A stretch of 64,000 nucleotides of DNA from Ephydatia muelleri (lineage: Eukaryota; Porifera; Demospongiae; Spongillida; Spongillidae), in NCBI GenBank assembly GCA_013339895.1, contig JABACO010000018.1:4883650-4947649 (forward strand). The letters run 5' to 3'. Below the pieces are notes generated by a model. The model worked only from the letters and a program-made list of their open reading frames with translations, was not told the origin of the DNA and searched no databases. The position numbers and the translations under genes were made by a program. Each line of letters starts with the position of its first letter. Within the stretch, counting starts at the first letter, position 1. Shown here piece by piece: positions 51,745 through 61,223 of the stretch.

Positions 51745-52340
51745 ACATGTCATGACATACCTTTGGGTGGTAGTGGTAGTTCGGTGACCCATGCGATACC
51801 GCTTCCTCTCGGCAGCACGTTTAGCCAATCGGACAGCGGGGTCATTCCAATACCGATTCCTTTCAGATGCCTTAATGGCAGCTGAATTGTCTGCCTTTTA
51901 GCAGTTTCGACGTCCTCTTGATTTCGCTGCCTTTTAGCAGCGCGGTTCTCCTCGACGTCCTCTTGATTTCGCTGCCTTTTAGCAGCGCGGTTCTCCTCGA
52001 CGTCCTCTTGATATCGCTGCCTTTTAGCAGCGCGGTTCTCCTCGACGTCCTCTTGATATCGCTGCCTTTTAGCAGCGCGGTTCTCCTCGACGTCCTCTTG
52101 ATATCGCTGCCCTTTAGCAGATTGCTTAGATTCAATATCTGCGTTGTAGCTGTCGCGTACAGAGGCCTTCTTCTTTTCGGGATCGGCCTTGTAGCTGTCG
52201 CGTACAGAGGCCTTCTTTTCGGGATCGGCCTTGTAGCGCGCTCGGGCTTTAGCCTTGTTTTCTTGTGATAAAATATCGTCTTGCTTTTGAAGGTATTCCG
52301 CTCGTTGCTTTGATCTCTTCTTTTCATTACGCGAAGGCAT
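51745..52340 (-). CDS. Lys/Glu/Arg-rich tandem-repeat protein, frameshifted
   Basis: Met at 52340 (MPSRNEKKRSKQRAEYLQKQ). Then two copies of YKADPEKKKASVRDS and five copies of a 13-residue unit QRYQEDVEENRAA. At DNA level 51915-52120 is a 39-bp tandem repeat. After about 51900 the plausible continuation (DPAVRLAKRAAERKRYRMGH) is in another frame, so one indel separates them. Such charged repeats occur at the N-termini of Helitron-type helicases and other transposon proteins in marine invertebrates, as I recall, but no helicase is present here. Probably a nuclear or nucleic-acid-binding low-complexity region; function unassigned. Confidence 0.5.
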
Positions 52341-53394
52341 TTAACTTCACTAGCCAAAGTATTGATTAAACTGCAATAATAGGAACACCAAATAAATTTC
52401 GTGCAGGTTGGCCTGATATAACTTCATACCAATTCCTATATAGAACTTGCTACCGCATGAGGTACTTCTCTTTCTAGGTGTCTATATGACCTTAAAGGAT
52501 AACGTGCAGGTGAATTCCGAATTTATTGGTGCTATTGCCGTTCTTCAAAACCGTTTGTAGCTCGTGTTATACCTTCCTAAGGAAGACGACGACTTTGGGA
52601 CTGGGCACGAGAAAAAGGAATTCGTTTGTTTCTCTAAAAGCACATCGTTTTATGACACGTAGAACTGTAGAACTGTAGATCTTTGAAGTTTTTTTAATGA
52701 TATTCATCAATCCTCAATCAATCCTATATTGAACCTGCTGCCGCAGGTTCAGATTTTTATTCTATTATCGTAAGGATTTCAAAATTAAGGATGGAATACA
52801 AAGGGATACGGTTGTAATGATCACTTGTGGTATGTAATACCTTTAATTAGAAGCAAACACTTGGTAGCTAGCTAACGAAAGAGTTGAGTACGTTATAAAT
52901 GTCGATCGCGTAGTTTCATTTATTATGAAGTCCCCATTCTAACGAAAGACGTACCGCTGATTGTATTATCACGAGAAGGAAGAAGGATCGCACTAGCTCT
53001 TTATACCTCGCGCCGTTTACGATATTAATCAGGTCTGTGTTATCTACCTCCTCTTCTGTGGCTCTCCCATTTTGGGCATTAATTAGAATCAATCAAACTG
53101 CTATATCGATGCCTTCTTGCTGCCGCTGCAACGCTAAAGGCACTATAGTGTAGTAACCGTGCATGTTCTAAATCCGACAACCTATGTTCTTCATGTACAC
53201 CTGGACGTCTTGGCCGTTGTGTAAATTATAATATACCGACACCTCCCACTTCGTGGCTCCAGCCAACACTACTGTTACATCTACAATTCCATCATCCCTC
53301 AACCATCTGCATTTCTCCAAATACTGACTGAAACAATTCAACAGCAAGTGGAAGCCCATGCAGAAGTAAGTACATAGTTCAAACATAAAAAAGC
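52341..53394. other. No gene recognised
   Basis: AT-rich intergenic sequence with similar short stretches at about 52430 and 52720 (CCTATATAGAACTTGCTACCGC, CCTATATTGAACCTGCTGCC). Toward 53168-53394 a decayed coding stretch may belong to the RLE fragment that follows. Confidence 0.4.
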
Positions 53395-54150
53395 ATGCAG
53401 GATAATGCTTCTAGCCTCTGTCCCCAGCTAACTAATTCCACTCAACAATCAATGAACTGGCTCAAAGACAAAGGTGCATCCAACAGGTTGACAACTCTAC
53501 CCATTGATGAGAATGGCTTTACCTTACATAAAGGTGCATTTCATGATGCTATCACGGCTGGTTTCCATCTAACCTATACCCTCTACCTGCACTTGTGGAG
53601 CATCACACAGTCGAACAAGCCCTCTTTTGTCCCTTTGGAGGTTTTCCATCTATCCGTCACAGTGAGATCCACTGGCAGAAGTCTGCCACAATGTTTCCAT
53701 TGCGTCAAACCTCCTGCCCACCACAGGAGAGACATTTGCTACTAAATCAGCAAACACGGAAGATGTTGCTCAGTCAGACATTGCAGCTGATGGTTTTTGA
53801 GGTGGCAATTCGAAAGGACATTTTTAGATGTCGGAGTTGTCAATCCCTATACTCCCTCCAACCATGCCCACTCACTATCCAGCTGTTACAAAAGACATGA
53901 AAACATCAAAAGAGAGAATATGAGCTTCGTATCCGTGAGGTTGAACAGGCATCATTCACTCTCATAGTCCTCTGATTACGTCACAAATTACTTCCGCATG
54001 GCAAAAAAGTATTGTGATGAATGGGAAATGTTACTGCACACCCATGTAAAATATCTACCATTTCAAAAAGGATGCGTCGTCATTGGTTTCTTGTACCGCT
54101 CCGTCGTCACTCTGCATTGTCTCTTGGAGTTTCCCATACTACTTTAAAAC
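53395..54150 (+). pseudogene. RLE retrotransposon endonuclease fragment
   Basis: Plus strand, several frames. LTTLPIDENGFTLHKGAFHD (53395-53745), then in the frame at 53595 TVEQALFCPFGGFPSIRHSE, which corresponds to the zinc motif and the catalytic-region RHN of RLE endonucleases. EYELRIREVEQASFTLIVL follows in a third frame (about 53920). Stops and shifts throughout. It is a different family from the element at 22.5-24.2 kb. Confidence 0.6.
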
Positions 54151-54254
54151 CATATATGGTCATGTGAACTTTCATCTTGAGTGACGTATCCGCAGCAGGA
54201 ACCTTATTACGTTTTCCCTTATTGTTAGACCCAAGCTTGTTTCTTTTTTACCAC

Positions 54255-54325
54255 CATGCACTATTGCCTTCAAATCCTATATATCACCAACTTTCTCATA
54301 GAGAATGTTTTTATATAGTTACTCG
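54255..54325. repeat. Remnant of the 50.7-kb foldback family
   Basis: CCTATATATCACCAACTTTCTC and AGAGAATGTTTTTATATAGTTAC resemble the end of the element at 50725-51018. Single arm only. From 54330 to 54662 nothing else is seen. Confidence 0.5.
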
Positions 54326-54662
54326 TACAATTGTCAGTTCACATGCACATTATGAACATACAACATGCGCTCATGCTGGCTAACACTTGCATGGACTAAC
54401 GCGATTCGTCCATGCAATAACAATAAACTAAGTTAGTCGGCGAAATCCATTTTTATTTACAACACGCCCTGTACCCTGCGTGCGCCCATAGATATTACAG
54501 CATACAGGTGCGCCCCAAATTTTAAGACCACCCCCGATCCACAACGGCAGCTCCTCAGTTTGTTTTTCACGCACAACCCTGGAGTTGTATGTTTAGAGAT
54601 AATCAGATCGCTTGGGGACGGGTACGCGGTTGGGGAACTGCTGTGCCCAGTGCATCATGACT

Positions 54663-54671
54663 CCCAATTGC
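54663..54671. repeat. Left target-site duplication CCCAATTGC
   Basis: Identical to 60657-60665 and immediately outside the left TIR. Confidence 0.8.
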
Positions 54672-54863
54672 TAGTCTCGTACCCCACCCCACCATTACGT
54701 AAGCGATTATCACTGTAAATACTACGCATGGTGGGTCTGTCTGGGAAACTCGTCACAGATTTTTGTTCCAGCGTCCTTATTTTTCCGGACGCTGTTTACT
54801 TCTAAATATAGCCTTAATGCTCGCGACGTAACTTTAATGACATTACGAATCAATTACCGGATG
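54672..54863 (+). repeat. Left terminal inverted repeat
   Basis: Matches the inverse of 60489-60656 across blocks such as CACCATTACGTAAGCGA, GGGAAACTCGTCACAGAT, GTTTACTTCTAAATA and GTAACTTTAATG. The left copy has a 20-bp insertion with a small inverted pair (CGTCC...GGACG) at about 54771-54790. Confidence 0.85.
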
Positions 54864-54887
54864 TCATTCTGCAAGTCAAAGTCTTAA

Positions 54888-55086
54888 CAATGTGACGCTC
54901 GCTGAATGTTGCGTCAGCGTCAGCGTCTGCAATTCGTGACGCCGACGCTGGAATAGAACTCAAGTCTATTCCAGCGTCACGTCACGTCACGTCACGTCAG
55001 CTGGGGCATACAATAATTGTTTACAATATGACGTTTCAGCGACGCTGATGCTGACGCTGACGCAACATTCAGCGAGCGTCACATTG
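54888..55086. repeat. Subterminal inverted repeat with CGTCA tandem repeats
   Basis: CAATGTGACGCTCGCTGAAT (54888) is inverted at 55067-55086; arms about 43 bp. Inside are a short palindrome (CTGGAATAGA...TCTATTCCAG, 54947-54972) and a run of CGTCA repeats. It ends 14 bp before the RecQ start codon, so it probably includes the promoter. Confidence 0.75.
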
Positions 55087-55435
55087 TAAACCCAGCTTAA
55101 TGCATACACGAATGAGCGAACAAAGGATAGAGACGTCGATATCACATGCTGCCTATAGATTAGGGTACAGTGATATTCGTCTGCATCAGATGCAGGCCGT
55201 TAAACATGTCATGCAGGGAAATGATGTGTTCTTTAGTTTGCCTACTGGAAGCGGCAAATCCCTCATATACGCTGTACTGCCATTTGCATATGATGAGCTA
55301 TTAGGCAGCGAAGGCAGCATTGTGATCGTTGTTTCACCGTTACTCTCACTAATGAAAGATCAATTAAGTAAGCGGGTGTGTGTGCGTCCGTGTGTGTGTA
55401 TGTGTGTGTTTGTGCGCGTGTGTGTGCGTGTGTTC

Positions 55436-55585
55436 TCTCCAGAGGGGATGTAGTAAGAGCAGTTCAGGACCAATAAAAAGAAGCTGAAACTCTCCACCCA
55501 TGACTTTGGCTCTTAGATGACTGTCATTGTGCACCTCACCAGTTATGCAGGCAGCTGCAAGACCTCTTGAACTAAACATTGCCAC
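55436..55585 (-). pseudogene. Inverted RecQ exon
   Basis: Minus-strand segment encoding [20 protein letters not shown] and GEFQLLFIGPELLLLHPLWR, which belongs between motifs Ia and II. An acceptor-like CCATCTTAG precedes it in its own orientation. It is flanked by GT repeats on the left (55374-55434) and CA repeats on the right (55612-55768), which are mutually inverted. Confidence 0.8.
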
Positions 55586-55611
55586 CTAAGATGGGCAGTT
55601 GTACTGTAGTT

Positions 55612-55768
55612 CCACACACACACTACACACACACACATGCGCACACACACACACACACACACACGCACACACACGCACACACACACACACACGCACACAC
55701 ACACGCACACACACACACATACACGCACACGCGCACGCGCACACACACACACACATACACACACACTG
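55612..55768. repeat. CA microsatellite
   Basis: About 155 bp of CA with CG interruptions. Open frames of alternating His-Thr and Cys-Val in all directions are artefacts. Confidence 0.95.
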
Positions 55769-56734
55769 GTGCGGGTTCCAGTATACGTCAAGAAGCTGGT
55801 TTGTTTTGCTATAATGATGAAGCACATGCATTGCATTACTCAATGGTAAATATAGTTTATTGCATTGTCTATCCTGATTCAGCTGTTTTATAGGGGTGAT
55901 TACTTCAGAAAAGAATTCAGGAACCTTGGAGAGATCAGGAGTTTAATACCACCACATATTCATCTTTTGGCTCTGACAGCTACTGCCACTGTAGCCACTA
56001 AGAATAGAATCAGTCATGTATTAGGAATGAAGATCCAGTTCTTATTGCCCTATCACCTGACAAAGCCAATCTGTCATACTGGGTTAAGGAGAGAGGAACT
56101 ATGCAGGAAACCTTTGCTCCCCTTGCTGCCAAATTACGTAGAGAGAGAACAACAATGCAAAGGGTCATCATCTTCTGCCAACGCTTGAATGACTGCTCAG
56201 CAATGTATGAATTCTTCCTTTCTATTCTATAAAGCATGAATTTACTGAACCCATATCAGTTCCTAATGTGTCCAAGTTCAGACTTGTGGACATGTACACT
56301 AGCTTGACTCAAAAGGAGGTTCAAGATAACGTTGTAAAGTCTTTCTCCAGTGCAACTTCTTCTCTTCGAATTGTGATATGCACTATTGCATTTGGTATGG
56401 GCATAGACTGTGCTGGTGTTAATCAGGTCATTTATTGGAGACCTCCAGCTGATTTGGAAGCTACATGCAGGAATCTGGTAGAGCAGGACGAAATGTCCAG
56501 CCATCCTGTGCTGTTCTATATGCCAATAAAAAGGATTCTAGACACAAGGCAACATCAAAAGAAATGAAAAACTATTACTTGCTACAAGGATCATGTAGGC
56601 GTACTTTACTATGTTCTTACTTCAACTGCAATCGAACAGAAGTTCATGGGTGTGCATGTTGTGACTTTTGTTCCAAATCTTGTATGTGCAGTGATTGCAG
56701 GTGTAGCACCTACCCTATTCCTCTGTTGTAGTAA

Positions 56735-57140
56735 AAATAAACTCAGTTAAGGACAATGATTGTTTGCTTTTGGGAAAACAGTTGCATGCATCATTCACAT
56801 GCATGTAAAATGACCACTTTCTTATTATTTGATGATGATTTGTGCCTTTTGGATTTTATTATTATGAATGTTCAGACATGCATACTGGCTGATGCATTGA
56901 AGTTCTAGTGGCCGTTTCATGCTAAAACATGTATTGCAGACTACCATTATACACATAACAAAACAAAAGATTAACTGGAATAATGCACCTCATGTAAAAA
57001 TTCTGAGTTGTTACCTTTAATCCACTTCGTAAACTTTTGGCCATTGATGCAACTTATTTGTCACAATGGACTTACAGTTGTGGTGGAATCGTCCTTTTTG
57101 TTGTAAAAAGCAGCCACTTTGCATTAGTTCACTAACTAGC
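56735..57140. other. Spacer between the converging genes of the unit
   Basis: No coding sequence. AATAAA at about 56737 follows the RecQ stop and could serve as its polyadenylation signal. Confidence 0.45.
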
Positions 57141-57144
57141 TTGC

Positions 57145-60134
57145 TTAAATCCTCTTCTTCAGATCGACGAGTGTGTGATTTATAGTTGTCACAATTCCTG
57201 TGGTTGCATCAAACTTGGCGATTAGCTCAGAAAGAGGACCAAGAGCTTTTCCAACTCGTAATATGGCAGCTGGGGTTTTGTTGGCACCAAGATGTGAAAC
57301 TGAATCGTTGCACATTCGATTTAAGTGTTCCATATGTAGGTCAGCTGAAATGTTATGTCCGGGTTTCCCATGGGTATTTATAAATCGTCCCCACAACATC
57401 TGAGCTGCATAACTGGGTGGCAATGTGTATAATAATAGGCTGTCAGCAAATGAAGAGCCTCAATGCAATAGTTCTTATGTCCTGAACCACAAAACAGTGG
57501 CAATAAATACTTGTAGCAACGAAGAACACGAAGGCCATCCCCTTCTCGAATGGCATCCTTGAATTCTAGGTAGAAAAGACCCAGTGATAGCACTTCCATT
57601 GTATATTGCTGTATAGGGTCAGATGTGTCTTGATGTGTACAGGGAAAGCTGATGTTGACAAATTCAGAACAGATTGACTTCACTAAAGACTCAAGAGCAG
57701 CAAGTTGTTCAGTAGGACTGTTTGATGTTGTTATTTTAAGTACAAAATCAGACATAGATGCTACATGTTACATCAGACTTTTGCAGTGCTGGAGCTATAA
57801 CATGACTTGATACTACAAGTTCAAACAAATCTTCACATGCGTTCATATCCTTACTGACATCTGATGTAACGTTCCTTCTATTAATCAAAGTCCTTAGCTG
57901 GTACAGAGTTCCTACATCAAGAGAGGAGCTTGTCTTGTACAGATGTGACCACACCACCTGCAACAAAGGTGTGAATAAACTCGCATAATCAGCTCAATCT
58001 TGCTGTCTAGTGCTAATAAATGGAATGCAGGTGCCTAGTTGTCACCTGACAGTCTGACCTTCACATCTTTGTGTGCCACTCCTCCAAAACAGGAATGAAT
58101 GCATCCTTCCATTATCTGCATTCTTGCGGATGTTTTGGCAGAGCTACAGTTAGCTGGTCACCTCCAAAAGGTATATGGCAAAAGTGATCCACATCATTTT
58201 CTGCTACCTCACCATCACCTGAGTACTCAAACCTTTGCATTGTTCGTAATGAAGGAACATACTTGTGCAATTCATCTAAGATGTCAACCATTTCATCCAG
58301 CTTGTTTTCATTTTTCAAAAAACTCCCAATGGAACCTGAAAGGGAAAAAAAATTAAAACATTTTAAGTAATAACGTGTTGGATTACCACTTCTGATTTCT
58401 TCATCATAACATGCATCTGAATACATATGAGGGATATGTTGCAATACCATTGTAGAGAGATAGCTAAGTCCATGCAGGAATATGCTTGACCAGGATTCGT
58501 ATCATAAGGGTACACATGTTTGCTTCCAATGTTGCAGCATTTTCATGAGACGGAAGTAAGGAGTTGATATTAATGTCAGATGAGACAATGAGTGGCATAT
58601 CAGACAAAAGATCACTGACATCTACTCTATCCTTTACTGCATATGCATGAAAGTAAAGCAGAGAAGCAGATTGATGGTTGTGCCTCATATATCTCGAGGC
58701 TTAACAGTCTTGTCAATGTTGTCACCCACAATATGGAAATCACACCATCCAACTACATCATCCTCAGATGCAGACACTGTTTCTGAGCTTGCTTGTAAAG
58801 ACACTTGGGATGCACTTTTCTCAGACTCTGAGTCTGTATTAAGAGTAATTACACTGCACGAAAATGCTGTGTTTTGCACTTCACTGGATGAAATGATAGA
58901 TGTTGAGAAAGTCAACAGTTGGGGTGAGGATGAGAAGCATGTTGAGACTGGGTTTTCATCATCTCCTAAGTGAATAGGTGAAAGGAAGCATTACATGGTT
59001 TAGTTCTGGCAGGTTACAGACTATGCTTGCCTGATAACTCAAAAAACTGTCCATGCATCAGAGCAGATTCTGGAGAAGATGACAAAGAGGTTAGTGGAGA
59101 GGCATTGTCAAGACATTCTCCTACAACGCCGCAATCTGCACCTAATCGAAGGAACACTGAATATTGAAGCATGACTGTAATAAAGTACGTATCATATACC
59201 ATCAGCTAGCATGCTTGAGAAGCTGCTGAGTGGTGACATTTCACTTGGTGTCTGTACTGCCGATGAATCAGATAAAGGCGAAGTTGGAAGTAGGGAGGGT
59301 GAAACAGCAACTCCAAAAGGAGAAGATGAACCTGAACATTCAGGCGATGAGCCATTCAGTGGGCCACTATAAGATGCAGCAATGATGGATCCCTAAAATT
59401 ATGAAGGATTAGTTTGATAACAGAATGAAAGTTGACACTCAAAACTTTACTTGATTTGGTGAAATAGTTGGTTTTAGTTTCTTTACCCAGTTAAGACATG
59501 CCTGTCATGATCAACTCCCATGTTATCAATTATTTTTCTTGTTGTAATGTCTGAAAAGCAAATACCAAGTTTTTGCAGCCTGTTGTACACCTGCAATAAA
59601 CAGATAAACTCTTGGACAAACTTGAGTATCCAGCTCACCTGCTTAGCAGCATGTCCAGCATGCAAAATATAACAGAGACATAGCTATGTACTGGTGTCCA
59701 ACGCTTGTGGGTTGAAGCAAGGATTGCTGCACACACTACAACAATGTACTTCTTTTTAGTACTGTGTTCAGGGAGGGATGCATGATTTAAGCAATGTGCA
59801 GAGTGGGAGCTTTGCTTTTCAGCATCAGATACAATCGGTCGCATGAAAACAGTTTTAAGGCTTGTAAATCACTTTTCATGAAATCAGATTTGTACAAGAC
59901 CCTAAACTCAGACTGTAACATTTCCCCCACTTGTCACGGCTCTAAGCATCGATATAGTTTAAGGTCGCAATGGTGTGAAACGTGCCGAAACAAGGCCTTA
60001 TGTGAACTGCGACCTAAGGACTTCGCAATCGCTTGTTTGGACGCAGACAAGGTGTATGTCTTAATTCTCATAGCTGGATTGTGTAACAACCTTAGGAGAG
60101 CAAATAGTATAAGTTGCGCTGTATGCATCCACAT
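57145..60134 (-). pseudogene. DUF6589-type gene, candidate transposase of the unit
   Basis: Minus strand, several exons and frames. In order: FSCDRLYLMLKSKAPTLHIA (about 59790-59850); KYIVVVCAAILASTHKR and HAGHAAKQ; a 47-bp intron (59590-59636); VYNRLQKLGICFSDITTRKI (about 59540-59589); an acidic stretch (58685-58915); SASLLYFHAYAVKDRVDVSD (58464-58688); an exon near 58112-58335 with DEMVDILDELHKYVPSLRT and HIPFGGDQLTVALPKH; SSSLDVGTLYQLRTLINRRN (57748-57966); LGLFYLEFKDAIREGDGLRV and YCIEALHLLTAYYY (57378-57755); and MLWGRFINTHGKPGHNISAD, LHMEHLNR, HLGANKTPAAILRVGKALGP (57145-57423). I recognise these as DUF6589 hallmarks. GGDQLT and the D/E/H residues of DLHMEHLN are candidate catalytic positions (inference). 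Single-base shifts near 57425 and 57755 break this copy. Confidence 0.8.
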
Positions 60135-60488
60135 GCACTACTAACTCACAACTTTAACTGCCTGTTCACCTCGCTTCGCTTTTCTCTTAGTAATCCTGAT
60201 CTCAGCTACCTCCGGATCAGTATTACGTCTCAAAAGCTCGGTTTTAAGATAACTTTCAGATAATGAATACTTCGACACGGTCCGATAACATTCTAGACAA
60301 ATGTATTATGTATCCATTAGAGAAATCTTTCATCATCCCAACATAACCATCCTTTAGCCACAGTCACCAACATGTCGGTGCATGCAACAGTCAACGAAGT
60401 TCCAAGCAGCATTCTTTTTCTTCGCTCTAAGCATAGATTATAATCTATGCTCTAAGGCAGGACTCGAACATACTTTGCAGCGGTTCAC

Positions 60489-60656
60489 ATCCGGTAATTG
60501 ATTCGTAATGACATTAAAGTTACGGCGCGAGCATTACGTAAGGCTTTATTTAGAAGTAAACAGCCTGGAACAAAAATCTGTGACGAGTTTCCCAGACCCA
60601 CCATACGTAGTGATTATACTGTCGCTTACGTAATGGTGAGGATGGGTACGCGACTA
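60489..60656 (-). repeat. Right terminal inverted repeat
   Basis: Inverse of 54672-54863 (see there), lacking the 20-bp insertion and with one short extra block (TACGTAAGG near 60535). Confidence 0.85.
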
Positions 60657-60665
60657 CCCAATTGC
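60657..60665. repeat. Right target-site duplication CCCAATTGC
   Basis: Identical to 54663-54671 and immediately outside the right TIR. Confidence 0.8.
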
Positions 60666-61223
60666 AGCATCTTACACCGATCGGCACAGATATATACTTT
60701 CCACTGCCTCCAGCCTTCACGCATTTAATTAATCAAGGCCTAGCCTATATGGTGAGCTGACATACTTGAATTCATGCTGAGACAAAGTTTCGGGGGCGCG
60801 GGTGACTAATATTTTCGATCAAAGCATCCATTCGAGTTGGGAAATAAACCCCAATCACTTAATTTCATTTCTACACATAACTATGGTTTAGAGGTTTAAA
60901 GATGCAACACGCAAGTCTGTCAACTGTTACTCCTCAGAGACGCGAACACACCCTTCTGTTGTGCTGATGGTACATGTCGTTCTACTGAATACTTTAGGCC
61001 TGTAACAGTGATGTTGAGAATCCAATACAAAATAAGAGCTCATAATACATTCAAAAATTGAAGTTAAAATTTGTTTGAACATATTAAACACTTGGTCACG
61101 TGTTGGTGCCTTCTTGAAGACAGTCAGCAGTGTTGTTCACACGCCTGATGAGATAATGGTGCACAGTGAAATCATACAACCACTTGAGATGGCAGTCAAA
61201 CAAATACCATTTTCCGATCACTA
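60666..61223. other. Intergenic, 3' of the glycosyltransferase gene
   Basis: No coding signal or repeat noticed. It must contain the 3' untranslated region of the minus-strand gene. Confidence 0.4.

Larger units (their letters stand above)
55100..56731 (+). pseudogene. RecQ-family helicase gene, decayed, with one inverted exon
   Basis: Exon 1 (55100-55367) starts MHTRMSEQRIETSISHAAYR and carries motif 0 (RLHQMQAVKHVMQGND), motif I (SLPTGSGKSLIYA) and Ia (VVSPLLSLMKDQ), then GTAAGC. The next expected part ([25 protein letters not shown]) lies on the opposite strand at 55436-55585. Back on plus: [10 protein letters not shown] and motif II DEAH (about 55817-55828), frameshifted by small insertions. 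Motif III is LLALTATATVATK (55970-56008), motif IV RVIIFCQRLND (about 56160), motif V VICTIAFGMGIDCAGVNQVI (56370-56430) and VI QESGRAGR (56466). A Cys-rich RecQ-type zinc segment ends at 56731 (LCSYFNCN, CACCDFC). An ATP-dependent 3'-5' DNA unwinding enzyme in its intact form. Several frame changes show decay. Confidence 0.85.
54672..60656. mobile_element. RecQ + DUF6589 transposon-like unit with long TIRs and 9-bp TSD
   Basis: 5,985 bp. Ends are TAGTCTCGTACCC on the left and the inverse of TAGTCGCGTACCC on the right. About 190 bp at each end form inverted repeats. The 9 bp CCCAATTGC abut both ends (54663-54671 and 60657-60665), a target-site duplication. It contains a plus-strand RecQ-family helicase gene and a minus-strand DUF6589-type gene, converging tail to tail. 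Long TIRs and 9 bp duplications recall Mutator-like elements, while a helicase cargo recalls helicase-bearing Academ elements, yet neither carries this gene pair as far as I know. Both genes are damaged in this copy. Confidence 0.82.

Noticed and set aside
55543..55893. His-Thr and Cys-Val repeat ORFs
   Set aside because: They arise from the CA microsatellite.
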